Shown: positions 20,415 through 31,005 of the stretch, piece by piece
How positions within the stretch are numbered: the stretch's first letter is position 1
Layout of the letters: each line of letters opens with the position of its first letter
From: an uncultured Flavobacteriaceae bacterium
GTDB lineage: Bacteria; Bacteroidota; Bacteroidia; Flavobacteriales; Flavobacteriaceae
Length of the DNA: 64,000 nt
NCBI GenBank assembly: GCA_905182835.1
Contig: CAJJDI010000009.1
Location: forward strand, 17,475 to 81,474
Direction: 5' to 3'
Position numbers and translations under genes: made by a program
Notes under the pieces: model-generated
What the model saw: the letters and a program-made list of their open reading frames with translations, nothing else
What the model was told of the DNA's origin: nothing
Databases searched by the model: none

Positions 20415-21179
20415 TTATTTATCAATTTGTTTTTGATTAATATAAAATGCTCTTTGAGATACTTTTTCCTCTGCCTTTTTTTTAGAAGTTGATCTGGCTC
20501 GAACAGATTGAAAATTTGAAATATTTAAACTAGAGGTAAATTGCTTAATGCTATCATTGCCTGAATCTTCATAAGTTTCATATGAGTATTTTAATTTTTT
20601 TTTCTGACACCACTCAATAATTAAAGTTTTGTAGCTTAATATTTTCCCGTCCAATTTTTCTATGTCAACGTGGGGGGTGATTACTCTGTCAAAAATAAAA
20701 TTTTTCGCATATTTATATCCTTTATCTAAGAAAATTGCTCCAATTAAAGACTCAAATAGATTGCCATCTATGTTTTCTCCAAAGTTGTCAATATTTGAAT
20801 TAGAGGTTAGGTAATTAGTTAAATTTAATTCTTGACCTAATTCATTTAAATGTTTTCGACTAACAATTTTAGATCTCATTTTTGTTAAGTAACCTTCTGA
20901 CGCTTCTGGAATCTGATTAAATAAATATGTTGAGATTATTGTACTTAGTATAGAATCACCTAAAAATTCTAACCTTTCATAATTTACAGCAATACCATTT
21001 ATATCTTTCTCATTTAAAGATCTGTGAGTAAAGGCTCGTTTATAATAATCAATAGAATTAGGGGTGAAGTTTATGAGTTTTTTGATCTGAAAATAGAAAT
21101 CGTCTTTTTTATTAAATAAGTTAAGATTATTTAATATAGAGTTTTGCATCAATTTAGAAATTTTTTGAAAATAACGCAT
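20415..21179 (-). CDS. rnc: Ribonuclease III (internal ATG at 21149 is an alternative start giving an ATGA overlap with fabF)
   Basis: NYERLEFLGDSILS signature; C-terminal dsRBD with KKKAEEKVSQRA. Confidence 0.95.
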   Translation of the reverse strand: MRYFQKISKLMQNSILNNLNLFNKKDDFYFQIKKLINFTPNSIDYYKRAFTHRSLNEKDINGIAVNYERLEFLGDSILSTIISTYLFNQIPEASEGYLTKMRSKIVSRKHLNELGQELNLTNYLTSNSNIDNFGENIDGNLFESLIGAIFLDKGYKYAKNFIFDRVITPHVDIEKLDGKILSYKTLIIEWCQKKKLKYSYETYEDSGNDSIKQFTSSLNISNFQSVRARSTSKKKAEEKVSQRAFYINQKQIDK

Positions 21180-22402
21180 GCATTATGACCTCCAAAGCCA
21201 AAAGTATTGCTCATCGCTATATTTATATCTCTTTTTTGTGCTTTGTTTAAAGTTAAATTTAAAGATGAATTAATATTCTCATCTGCATTTTTGTGATTTA
21301 TAGTTGGAGGAACAATACTGTTTTTTATTGATAGGATAACAGAGATAGCTTCTATTGCTCCAGCTGCTCCTAGCAAGTGCCCTGTCATAGATTTTGTTGA
21401 ATTTATATTTATGTTTTTTGCATGGTCTCCAAAAACTTCTGATATTGCTTTTAATTCAGCCACATCTCCTAAAGGGGTTGATGTTCCATGAGTGTTTATA
21501 GCATCAACTTCTTCAAGCGAAACTCCAGCATTACTTAAACAGTTTTTAATGACTGCTTTTACACCAAGTCCATCTGGATGTGGTGAAGTAATATGATAAG
21601 CATCTGAAGAAAGTCCTCCACCAATGAGTTCCGCATATATTTTTGCACCTCTTGATTTTGCATGCTCATATTCTTCTAGAATAATTGCACCTGCACCTTC
21701 CCCCAAAACAAAACCGTCTCTAGTTGAATCAAATGGTCTAGATGCAGTAGTTGGGTCATCATTTCTAGTTGACAATGCATGCATTGCGTTGAAACCTCCC
21801 ATTCCAGCTTTGTTAACCCCTGCTTCACTACCTCCTGTCATTATTATATCACAATGACCTAGTCTAATATAGTTTAAGGCGTCTACCATTGCATTTGCCG
21901 AAGAGGCACATGCAGAAACTGTTGTATAACTAGGACCCATAAAACGATATTTCATCGATATGTGTCCTGGCGCTATATCACCTATCATTTTAGGAATAAA
22001 AAACGGGTTAAATCTAGGGGTTCCATCTCCTAAAGCAAAATCAATAACTTCATTTTGAAATGTTTCAATACCACCAATTCCGCTTCCCCAAATTACCCCA
22101 GCTCTATAATTATCTATAGATTCTAAATCAATTTTTGAATCCTCAATAGCCTGTTGAGCAACAACCATAGCATATTGCGTAAATCTATCCATTTTACGGG
22201 CTTCTTTTCTGTCAAGAAAATCTAACACGTTAAACCCTTTTAACTCGCAAGCAAATTTTGTTTTAAATTTTTCTGTATCAAAATAGGTTATTGGTGCAGC
22301 TCCGCTCTTGCCACTAATTAAATTATCCCAATACTCATTTACATTATTCCCAATTGGTGTAAGAGCTCCAAGACCTGTAACAACAACCCTTTTTAATTCC
22401 AT
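21149..22402 (-). CDS. fabF: Beta-ketoacyl-ACP synthase II
   Basis: VVTGLGALTPIGN, catalytic TVSACASSANA, NTHGTSTPLGD, SMTGHLLGAAGAIE. Confidence 0.97.
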   Translation of the reverse strand: MELKRVVVTGLGALTPIGNNVNEYWDNLISGKSGAAPITYFDTEKFKTKFACELKGFNVLDFLDRKEARKMDRFTQYAMVVAQQAIEDSKIDLESIDNYRAGVIWGSGIGGIETFQNEVIDFALGDGTPRFNPFFIPKMIGDIAPGHISMKYRFMGPSYTTVSACASSANAMVDALNYIRLGHCDIIMTGGSEAGVNKAGMGGFNAMHALSTRNDDPTTASRPFDSTRDGFVLGEGAGAIILEEYEHAKSRGAKIYAELIGGGLSSDAYHITSPHPDGLGVKAVIKNCLSNAGVSLEEVDAINTHGTSTPLGDVAELKAISEVFGDHAKNININSTKSMTGHLLGAAGAIEAISVILSIKNSIVPPTINHKNADENINSSLNLTLNKAQKRDINIAMSNTFGFGGHNACVIFKKFLN

Positions 22403-22412
22403 AAAGATTTAT

Positions 22413-22643
22413 TTATACATTTTCAATATAAGAAACTGCTTGACCTACAGTAGAAATGTTTTCTGCTTGGTCGTCTGGTATTTGAATGTCAAATTCTTTT
22501 TCGAATTCCATAATTAATTCTACAGTATCTAAAGAGTCTGCCCCAAGGTCATTGGTGAAGCTTGCTTCTGTTACAACTTCGTTTTCATCTACTCCTAATT
22601 TATCTACAATAATAGCTTTAACTCTTGATGCAATGTCTGACAT
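22413..22643 (-). CDS. acpP: Acyl carrier protein
   Basis: [20 protein letters not shown] phosphopantetheine site. Confidence 0.97.
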   Translation of the reverse strand: MSDIASRVKAIIVDKLGVDENEVVTEASFTNDLGADSLDTVELIMEFEKEFDIQIPDDQAENISTVGQAVSYIENV

Positions 22644-22793
22644 AATTTTAAGTTTTAGTTAATTTAGTATTTAGTTATAATTGGCAAAAATAAAAAACTT
22701 TATTTTATTTTAACTATTTAGAATAGAAATGTGCAATTAATTTAATTTATTTAGTTAATATTAAAAGGAATTTCACAAGATTTGCAGATCTAA

Positions 22794-23354
22794 ATGAAAA
22801 AAATAATAATTTTCGCTTCAGGTTCAGGTTCAAATGCCGAAAATTTAATTTTAAAATTATCAAATGACAATTTTAAAATTAATTGGCATGTTTTTACAAA
22901 TAATCCAAAGGCAGGTGTATTAAAACGCTGTAAAAATCTAAATATTAAATGTAATACCTTTAACAAACAGACGTTTTCAAATACATTAATTATTCATAAT
23001 GAAATTCTAAAAATCAAACCTGATGTAATTATTTTAGCAGGTTTTTTACTTAAAATTCCAGCTAACTTTATTGATTTGAAATTTCCAATAATTAATATTC
23101 ACCCATCATTACTACCAAAATATGGAGGCAAAGGAATGTATGGCGAAAATGTTCATAATGCAGTAATTGAGAATAATGAGAAAATCAGTGGGATTACAGT
23201 GCATCTGGTTAATAACAATTATGATGAAGGAGAAATAATTTTTCAAAAATCAATTAATCTCGGAAAATATGAAAATGCAACCACTTTGGGTGTGAAAATT
23301 CACAATTTAGAAATGAAATATTTTCCAGAAGTTATCACTAGATTTATAAGTTAA
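22794..23354 (+). CDS. purN: Phosphoribosylglycinamide formyltransferase
   Basis: ASGSGSNAENL; VIILAGFLLKIP; INIHPSLLPKYGGKGMYG. Confidence 0.96.
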   Translation: MKKIIIFASGSGSNAENLILKLSNDNFKINWHVFTNNPKAGVLKRCKNLNIKCNTFNKQTFSNTLIIHNEILKIKPDVIILAGFLLKIPANFIDLKFPIINIHPSLLPKYGGKGMYGENVHNAVIENNEKISGITVHLVNNNYDEGEIIFQKSINLGKYENATTLGVKIHNLEMKYFPEVITRFIS

Positions 23355-23355
23355 T

Positions 23356-23967
23356 ATGCAAAAAAAAGCAAAATATTATGTAGTATGGCAAGGTAATAAA
23401 TCTGGAATTTACAGTTCTTGGGAAGAATGTAAAAAGCAAATTAAAAATTATAAGGGTGCTAAATACAAGTCATTTGCAAATAATGAAGAGGCTAAAGTTG
23501 CATTTAGTAAGAACTACAAAGATTACTTTGTGAAATCTAATATAATAACAAGCAAAGAGCTCCCAGACTATAATTCTATTTCAGTTGATGCTGCTTCCAG
23601 TGGGAACCCAGGGATAATGGAATACCAAGGGGTTGACACTAAAACTAAAAAATTATTGTTCCATCTTGGTCCTTTTAAACAAGGAACAAACAATATCGGA
23701 GAGTTTTTAGCATTAGTTCATGGTTTAGCAGAATTAAAAAAAAACAATAGCGATAAGCCCATATATACCGACTCTATTACCGCTATAAGTTGGGTTAAGA
23801 AAAAAAAGTGCAATACCAAGTTAGAGAAAACGAAAGAAAATGAGAGGTTGTTTTCTTTAGTGGATAGAGCTCTAATATGGCTAAATACCAATTCTTATAG
23901 TACAAATATTTTGAAGTGGAAAACCAAAATTTGGGGAGAAATTCCTGCAGATTTCGGTAGAAAATAA
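23356..23967 (+). CDS. Ribonuclease H family protein with N-terminal viroplasmin-like domain
   Basis: YYVVWQGNKSGIYSSWEECKKQIKNYKGAKYKSF (viroplasmin), then SVDAASSGNPG / GEFLAL / YTDSITAISW RNase H motifs. Confidence 0.93.
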   Translation: MQKKAKYYVVWQGNKSGIYSSWEECKKQIKNYKGAKYKSFANNEEAKVAFSKNYKDYFVKSNIITSKELPDYNSISVDAASSGNPGIMEYQGVDTKTKKLLFHLGPFKQGTNNIGEFLALVHGLAELKKNNSDKPIYTDSITAISWVKKKKCNTKLEKTKENERLFSLVDRALIWLNTNSYSTNILKWKTKIWGEIPADFGRK

Positions 23968-23969
23968 TT

Positions 23970-23977
23970 TATATTTG
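23970..23977 (+). promoter_or_regulatory. Bacteroidota-type -7 element (TATATTTG) upstream of the pfkB-family gene
   Basis: Exact match to TAnnTTTG, 23 nt before the ATG at 24000; no clean -33 TTG. Confidence 0.4.
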
Positions 23978-23998
23978 TCATCTAAATAAATAATCAGA

Positions 23999-24904
23999 AT
24001 GAACAAATTATTGATTGTTGGAACTGTAGCTTTTGATTCCATAAAAACTCCTTTTGGTCAAGTAAATAAAATATTAGGAGGTTCTGGTATGTATATTGGT
24101 CTCTCGTCTTCTGTTTTTAATATAGACAACTCAATTGTCTCCGTTGTTGGAGAGGATTTTCCAAAAAAATATTTATCTATTTTAAAAGATAAAAACATTA
24201 ATATTTCTGGAATTGAAATAATTAGAGGTGGAAAAACATTTTTTTGGGAAGGTGTTTATCATAATGATATGAACCATAGAGACACCATTACTACCGAACT
24301 TAATGTGTTGGCAAATTTCAGCCCAATAGTTCCTGAAAATTATAAAAATGCGGAAATCGTTCTATTAGGTAATTTACACCCCGCTATTCAATTAAGTGTT
24401 TTAGAGCAAATGAGCTCTAAACCTAAGCTGGTTATATTAGATACTATGAACTATTGGATGGACAATACGCTTGATGAATTAATTAAAGTTATTTCTAAAG
24501 TTGATTTATTATGCATTAACGATCAAGAAGCTGAGCAATTAACTGGTGAAAATGATTTAAAGTTAGCAGCAGAAAAAATATCTAAACTTGGCCCTAAATT
24601 TTTGATAATTAAAAAAGGAGAGTTTGGCTCAGTTTTATATTCAGAAGATGATTATTACAGTTGCCCTGTCTACCCTACCAAAGAAGTTAAGGATCCTACT
24701 GGGGCAGGAGATACTTTCGCAGGAGGTTTAGCTGGATATTTAGCAAGTTGTGAAAAGATTTCATTTGAAGAAGTTAAAAAAGGGGTTTTATATGGTACAT
24801 CCTTAGCTTCGTATTGTATTGAAGATTTTGGGCCAAACAATATTATGAATTTGGACATTAATTTAATTGAAGAAAGAATTTCAGAAATTAAAAAAATAAA
24901 TTAA
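23999..24904 (+). CDS. PfkB-family sugar/nucleoside kinase
   Basis: GGSGMYIGLSSS; C-term DPTGAGDTFAGGLAGYLA PfkB signature. Confidence 0.93.
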   Translation: MNKLLIVGTVAFDSIKTPFGQVNKILGGSGMYIGLSSSVFNIDNSIVSVVGEDFPKKYLSILKDKNINISGIEIIRGGKTFFWEGVYHNDMNHRDTITTELNVLANFSPIVPENYKNAEIVLLGNLHPAIQLSVLEQMSSKPKLVILDTMNYWMDNTLDELIKVISKVDLLCINDQEAEQLTGENDLKLAAEKISKLGPKFLIIKKGEFGSVLYSEDDYYSCPVYPTKEVKDPTGAGDTFAGGLAGYLASCEKISFEEVKKGVLYGTSLASYCIEDFGPNNIMNLDINLIEERISEIKKIN

Positions 24905-24974
24905 CTCTATTTTTTTAGATTTTTGTCAAAATTGATTCTATTTTTGTTTTTTAACAAGATCATACAATATCTTA

Positions 24975-26870
24975 ATGAGTGATGCTTTAAAACACGAATG
25001 TGGGATTGCCCACATTAGACTTCTTAAACCTTTAGAATATTACAAAAAAAAGTACGGAACAGCATTTTATGGAATAAATAAAATGTACCTGCTAATGGAA
25101 AAACAACACAATAGGGGTCAAGATGGTGCTGGTTTTGCAAGTATTAAGTTTGATGTTGAGCCAGGGGAAAGATACATAAGTAGAGTTAGATCGATTGAAC
25201 AACAGCCTATTCAAGATGTTTTTTCACAAATAAATAACCGAATAAATGAAGCTTTAGAAAACAATCCTTCTTTAAAAGAAGATGTTTCTCTTCAAAAAAA
25301 ACACATTCCATATGTTGGAGAAGTTATGCTTGGGCATGTCAGATACGGAACTTTTGGGAAAAATAGTGTTGAAAGTGTACATCCTTTTTTAAGACAAAAC
25401 AACTGGAAGCATAGAAATTTAATTTTGGCTGGAAATTTTAACATGACCAATGTTAAAGATTTATTTAATAACCTTATAAAACTAGGTCAGCACCCAAAAG
25501 AATATACGGATACGATTACGATAATGGAAAAAATTGGTCATTTTTTAGATGCTCAAGTAAGAAAAATATATAAAGATTTAAAAAAAGAAGGTTATACAAA
25601 AGCAGAGTGTTCTCCATTAATTACCGAAAGACTTAAAGTTGGTAAAATATTAAAGAAATCTTCAAAAGATTGGGATGGTGGATATGTAATTGGCGGAATG
25701 ATAGGTCATGGGGATTCTTTTGTTCTTAGAGATCCTGCAGGGATAAGACCTGCCTTTTACTATAAAGATGAAGAGGTAATTGTGGTAGCATCTGAGAGGC
25801 CTGCTATTCAAACCGCATTTAAATTAAAGTTAGAAGACATAAAAGAAGTACCTCCTGGTAACGCTCTAATAATAAATAAAGCAGGTGAACTGAATATAAA
25901 AGAAATTATTAAGCCAACAGAAAGAAAATCATGTTCATTTGAAAGAATTTATTTTTCTAGAGGGAGTGATGCTGATATTTACAAGGAGCGTAAAGAGTTA
26001 GGAAAATTAATTATGCCCACAATTCTTAAAGAAATTAATTATGATATAAATAACTCTGTGTTTTCTTATATCCCTAATACTGCCGAAACTTCATTTTATG
26101 GGATGGTTGAAAGCGTTGATAATTATTTAATTAATAAAAAAACTAAAGAAATATTAAACAATAAAAATATTTCTAAAGAAAAAATAATAGAGGTTCTAAG
26201 TGAAAGAGCTAGAATTGAAAAAATTGCCATAAAAGATGTTAAGCTAAGGACTTTTATCACTGAAGAGAGTAGTAGAGATGATCTTGTTGAACATGTTTAT
26301 GACATCACCTATGGTGTAATAAAGAAAACAGATACATTGATTATTATAGACGATAGCATTGTGAGGGGCACTACTCTTAAAAAGAGTATTTTAAAAATGC
26401 TAGATCGACTAGGTCCAAAAAAAATAATAGTAGTTTCTTCCGCTCCACAAATTCGATATCCAGATTGTTACGGTATTGATATGGCGAATCTAGAAGGTTT
26501 AATAGCTTTTAAGGCTCTTTTATCTTTACTTAAAGATACAAACCAAGATTCTCTAATTGAGAAAACTTACAAGAGGTGTAAAAGTCAAGAAGGGCTCCTA
26601 GATTCAAAATTGACAAATTATGTTAAGGAGTTGTATTCTTTGTTTTCTGCAGATGAAATCTCAAATAAAATTACAAAATTATTGAGTTCTGATGTGGTTA
26701 ATTCTGAAGTTAAGATTATTTTTCAATCCATTGAAAATCTTCATTTAGCATGTCCAGAACATTTAGGTGATTGGTATTTCACAGGAAACTATCCAACAAA
26801 TGGCGGGAACAGAGTGGTAAACAATGCATTTATTAACTTTTACGAAGGAAATAATAGAAGAGCTTATTAA
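24975..26870 (+). CDS. purF: Amidophosphoribosyltransferase family protein
   Basis: HECGIAHIRLLKP N-terminal GATase II, NRGQDGAGFAS, IIDDSIVRGTTLKKS PRTase motif. Confidence 0.93.
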   Translation: MSDALKHECGIAHIRLLKPLEYYKKKYGTAFYGINKMYLLMEKQHNRGQDGAGFASIKFDVEPGERYISRVRSIEQQPIQDVFSQINNRINEALENNPSLKEDVSLQKKHIPYVGEVMLGHVRYGTFGKNSVESVHPFLRQNNWKHRNLILAGNFNMTNVKDLFNNLIKLGQHPKEYTDTITIMEKIGHFLDAQVRKIYKDLKKEGYTKAECSPLITERLKVGKILKKSSKDWDGGYVIGGMIGHGDSFVLRDPAGIRPAFYYKDEEVIVVASERPAIQTAFKLKLEDIKEVPPGNALIINKAGELNIKEIIKPTERKSCSFERIYFSRGSDADIYKERKELGKLIMPTILKEINYDINNSVFSYIPNTAETSFYGMVESVDNYLINKKTKEILNNKNISKEKIIEVLSERARIEKIAIKDVKLRTFITEESSRDDLVEHVYDITYGVIKKTDTLIIIDDSIVRGTTLKKSILKMLDRLGPKKIIVVSSAPQIRYPDCYGIDMANLEGLIAFKALLSLLKDTNQDSLIEKTYKRCKSQEGLLDSKLTNYVKELYSLFSADEISNKITKLLSSDVVNSEVKIIFQSIENLHLACPEHLGDWYFTGNYPTNGGNRVVNNAFINFYEGNNRRAY

Positions 26871-26971
26871 GTAAAAGTAGTCGGTTTATTAATAATTAAA
26901 CATTTTTCTCTAATAATTAAACAAGTTATATGTAAAATATAAGAGCTTTTTTCAAGCTGTATATATATTTA

Positions 26972-27045
26972 TACTTTCGCTTTATAATTTTCTTATTAAG
27001 TGATTTGATTTGGGGGAAAAAGGCGGACTGTGTCCGCCTTTTTTA
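26972..27045 (+). ncRNA. Candidate short non-coding RNA ending in a strong intrinsic terminator
   Basis: Near-consensus -7 element TACTTTCG at 26972-26979, then about 60 nt without an ORF, ending in a perfect GC-rich hairpin and T-run. Confidence 0.35.
27017..27044 (+). terminator. Rho-independent terminator between purF and sodB, could serve both strands
   Basis: aaaaa-ggcggac-tgt-gtccgcc-tttttt; perfect 7-bp GC-rich stem extended by A:T pairs. Confidence 0.88.
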
Positions 27046-27046
27046 T

Positions 27047-27652
27047 TTATATAGCTAAATAATTATCTTCTACTACCTTCCAATTTATCAAATCAATAAA
27101 AGCAGAAATATAGTCAACTCTTCTGTTTTGATAATTTAAGTAATACGCGTGTTCCCACACATCAACTCCTAAAATCGGTGTTCCCACACATCCAATAGAT
27201 GGCATAAGCGGATTGTCTTGATTTGCTGTAGCACAAACATCTAACTTTCCGTTAGGCATAACACAAAGCCAAGCCCATCCTGATCCAAATTGAGTAGCTG
27301 CTGCTTTAGAAAACTGTTCTTTAAAAGTGTCAAATGAACCAAAAGAATCATTAATTGCATCCAGTAAACTCCCAGAAAGCTCTTTACTATCTACAGGTGA
27401 CATTACATTCCAAAATAACTTGTGATTATAATAACCCCCAGCGTTATTTCTTAATGCTTTATTATTCATGTCGAGATCAACTAAAATAGTTTCAATTGAA
27501 GCTGAATCAAGATCAGTGCCTTGAATTGCATTGTTTAAATTGTTTGTATATCCATTATGATGTTTAGAGTGATGAATCTCCATTGTTCTTGCGTCTATCG
27601 CAGGCTCTAAAGCATCGTATGAAAAGTTAAGTTCTGGTAATTTAAATCCCAT
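27047..27652 (-). CDS. sodB: Superoxide dismutase (Fe/Mn)
   Basis: [36 protein letters not shown]. Confidence 0.96.
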   Translation of the reverse strand: MGFKLPELNFSYDALEPAIDARTMEIHHSKHHNGYTNNLNNAIQGTDLDSASIETILVDLDMNNKALRNNAGGYYNHKLFWNVMSPVDSKELSGSLLDAINDSFGSFDTFKEQFSKAAATQFGSGWAWLCVMPNGKLDVCATANQDNPLMPSIGCVGTPILGVDVWEHAYYLNYQNRRVDYISAFIDLINWKVVEDNYLAI

Positions 27653-27756
27653 TATATTATTTTTTAAGATTAATAACTATTTAATTAACGAATTTACAAA
27701 AAGGATAATTAATAAGTTATATAGATTACTTAATTTGCTTAGATAACATATTTTAA

Positions 27757-30700
27757 TTGAAACATTTTTATAACATATATAATGCATCTGCTGGAAGTGG
27801 TAAAACTTTTAACCTGGTTAAAGAGTATTTAAAAATATTACTTACTAGCGACAGCTTAGATTCATATAAAAAAATTCTTTCGATCACATTTACAAATAAA
27901 GCTGTAAATGAAATGAAGGGAAGGATCATTGAGGGTTTGCATGACCTTACTAAATTAGATTCTGCAACGGGAATAAACCCAATGTTAGAGCTGATTAAAA
28001 AAGAGACAGCCTTAACTGATGAACAAATACAACTAAAGTCCGTATCAATATTAAAATCAATATTAATAAATTACGCATCATTTGAGGTTTCTACAATAGA
28101 TAAGTTTACACAAAAAATTATTAGGAATTTTGCTTATGAAATAAAATTACCTGTAAATTATGAAGTGGAAATTAAAGCTCAAGATTTACTTGAAGAAGCT
28201 ACTGCTAAATTGATTTCTCAAGCTGGAAAAGATAAAGAACTAACGAGGGTGTTGATTAATTTTTCGTTTGAAAAATCTGCTAATGATAAAAGCTGGGACA
28301 TTGAATATGATTTAAATAATATCTCTAAGCTGTTATTAAATGAAAATCACTTCGAACAAATAAACGAATTACATGAAAAAAGTTTAGTTGATTTTGAAAA
28401 TCTAAAAAAAGGAATTGATGATTCAAAAGTCAAAATTGAATCTGAAATTATAAATGCAGCGGAAACTTGTTTACAGTTAATCTATTCAAAAACCTTAGAG
28501 GATACTGATTTTTTAAGTCAGGCGTTACCAAAACACTTAAAAAAAATAAAAAATAAAAATTTTAATTCATTATATTCTAGTCAACTGGAAGTAAATATAA
28601 AAAATGGTTATCTGTATAAAAAAAGCTTAGATGAGGATAAAAAAAACATAATAGATTCAATAAAAAATGAACTACTAACCTCTTTTATTGAGATAAAGAA
28701 AAATGTATATAAATTAAAATTTTATCAAAATATTGAAGCTAACAATAGGCCTTTATCAATTATTAAATATATTAATTCTGAATTAGACATTATAAAAAAA
28801 GAAAGAAATGTTATTCTCATTTCTGAATTCAATAAAATAGTAAACAATCAAATAAAAAATCAGCCAGCTCTTTTTATTTATGAAAAAATAGGTGTGAAAT
28901 ACAAACATTTTTTTATAGATGAATTTCAAGATACATCAATGTTGCAATGGGACAATTTGATTCCACTAATTGAAAATTCTCTTTCATCAGAGGAGTCTTC
29001 TTTAACAATTTCTGGAGATATTAAACAAGCAATATATAGGTGGAGAGGTGGAGAGCCCGAACAATTATTGAAGCTTTGTAATAATAATACTGCATTTTTT
29101 ATTGAAAGTAATGTAATCCCTTTAAAGACTAATTATCGAAGTAAGAATGAAATAATAAAATTCAATAATTCTTTTTTTAATCATATTGGTGAGCGTGTAC
29201 TTACATCAGATAATCATAAAAGTATTTACACAAATTGCATGCAGGAAACTAACAATAATATTGGTGGGTATGTTGGATTAAATATACTAAACCCCACAGA
29301 TTTATTATCTAAAGAAGAATCCTATAATTTAAAAATTAAACAAATTATTGAGGATGGTTTAAAGAGTGGTTACAGTTTAAAAGACATCTGTATTCTTGTC
29401 AGGACCAATAGTCAAGGGATTGAAATTTCAGATTATTTAAATAGTGAAGACATAGAAATTATTTCTTCAGAAACATTATTATTGAATAGGTCTGCAGAGG
29501 TTAAATTTATAATTGAGGTATTAAAATTTTGCTCTAACTCAAATCTTAAAAATTCAAAATTAGATATCATAAATTTTCTTTACGAACAACATAATATAGA
29601 TATCTCGAAGCATGGTTTTATAAAAAGTTTAATCTTAAAAAGTAAAATTGATTTTTTCAAAGAGCTTAATAATTATAAAATATATTTTGATTATACTCTT
29701 TTGACAAAATCATCTTTATATGAGGCTATTGAATATATTATCTTTTCTTTTAGTTTATGTAATAAGTCAAACAGTTATATTCAATATTTTTTAGATTTCG
29801 CATATGATTACTCAAATAAAAACTTTGCTAGTATTTTGGATTTTATAAATTATTACGATTCTAAAAAAGATAGTTTAAGCATAGTTGCTCCTGTTGGAAG
29901 TAACGCTGTTAATGTAATGACAATTCATAAAGCAAAGGGATTAGAGTTTCCGATTGTAATTTATGCATATGCAGATATAGATATTTATAAAGAAAAAGAT
30001 GCTAAAGAGTGGTATCCTGTAGCAAGTGATGAGTTTAATGAATTTAATAGTCTTCTATTAAATTTTAATAAAGATTTTGAATATTTTGGAAGTATAGGTA
30101 AATCTATTTATGACAAGCATTTAAATGATCAAGAGTTAGACAATATTAATTTACTTTATGTTGCGTTAACAAGAGCTCAAAATGAACTTCATGTTATTTG
30201 CACTAATTCAAGTAACCCTAAAGGAGAAGAGAATATTAACAAATACTCAGGAATACTTATTAATTATTTAAAAAAGAATAATTATTGGGAATTCAATAAA
30301 GAGCTTTTTGAATTTGGATTAAAAGCAAAAAATAATGTTATAAATAATAAATCAAGCACATTATTAATTGAAGATTTTATTATTAATCCAAAAGAAATTC
30401 ATCAAATTAATATTGATGCAAAATCAGCAATGGTTTGGGGTACAAATGTAGAGAAAGCTACAAGCGACGGAAATTTATTACATGAAATCATGTCACATAT
30501 AAACTCTAAGCTAGACTTGGACGTGGTTTTACAAAACCTTTGTGAAAATGGAACTTTAGATTTAAAATTAAAAGAAAAATACAACAACTTAATCGATGAT
30601 ATTTTAGAGCATAAAGAATTAAAGCAATATTATTCTTCAGAATTGCTCTCCTTTAATGAAAAGGAGATCCTTATAAGAAATGGAAATTCAATTAGAGTTG

Positions 30701-30882
30701 ACCGAATAGTCTTTACTTCAGACAGTGATGTATGCATAATTGATTACAAAACAGGTAGGGTAAAAAAAGAGGATTATAATCAACTTAATAATTATGAAAA
30801 AATTCTGTCAGAAATGGGCTATCGGGTTAAAAACAAAATTATAATAAATACTGTCAATGAATTAGAGGTAATTGCATTTTAA
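27757..30882 (+). CDS. AddA/RecB-like UvrD-family helicase-nuclease (TTG start)
   Basis: Walker A ASAGSGKTFNL; FIDEFQDTSMLQW; ISGDIKQAIYRWRGG; TIHKAKGLEFPIV; VALTRAQNELHV; C-terminal nuclease RVDRIVF…IDYKTG. Confidence 0.94.
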   Translation: MKHFYNIYNASAGSGKTFNLVKEYLKILLTSDSLDSYKKILSITFTNKAVNEMKGRIIEGLHDLTKLDSATGINPMLELIKKETALTDEQIQLKSVSILKSILINYASFEVSTIDKFTQKIIRNFAYEIKLPVNYEVEIKAQDLLEEATAKLISQAGKDKELTRVLINFSFEKSANDKSWDIEYDLNNISKLLLNENHFEQINELHEKSLVDFENLKKGIDDSKVKIESEIINAAETCLQLIYSKTLEDTDFLSQALPKHLKKIKNKNFNSLYSSQLEVNIKNGYLYKKSLDEDKKNIIDSIKNELLTSFIEIKKNVYKLKFYQNIEANNRPLSIIKYINSELDIIKKERNVILISEFNKIVNNQIKNQPALFIYEKIGVKYKHFFIDEFQDTSMLQWDNLIPLIENSLSSEESSLTISGDIKQAIYRWRGGEPEQLLKLCNNNTAFFIESNVIPLKTNYRSKNEIIKFNNSFFNHIGERVLTSDNHKSIYTNCMQETNNNIGGYVGLNILNPTDLLSKEESYNLKIKQIIEDGLKSGYSLKDICILVRTNSQGIEISDYLNSEDIEIISSETLLLNRSAEVKFIIEVLKFCSNSNLKNSKLDIINFLYEQHNIDISKHGFIKSLILKSKIDFFKELNNYKIYFDYTLLTKSSLYEAIEYIIFSFSLCNKSNSYIQYFLDFAYDYSNKNFASILDFINYYDSKKDSLSIVAPVGSNAVNVMTIHKAKGLEFPIVIYAYADIDIYKEKDAKEWYPVASDEFNEFNSLLLNFNKDFEYFGSIGKSIYDKHLNDQELDNINLLYVALTRAQNELHVICTNSSNPKGEENINKYSGILINYLKKNNYWEFNKELFEFGLKAKNNVINNKSSTLLIEDFIINPKEIHQINIDAKSAMVWGTNVEKATSDGNLLHEIMSHINSKLDLDVVLQNLCENGTLDLKLKEKYNNLIDDILEHKELKQYYSSELLSFNEKEILIRNGNSIRVDRIVFTSDSDVCIIDYKTGRVKKEDYNQLNNYEKILSEMGYRVKNKIIINTVNELEVIAF

Positions 30883-31005
30883 CTATTATTGCTTCAAGAA
30901 TATACATTATTACGTACATTCTAAATAATGCTAGTAATAGTAATTCCTATAATAAAACTTTATTAAGTTCTATTTAATTAATATATTTAAGAAAAGAAAG
31001 AAATT

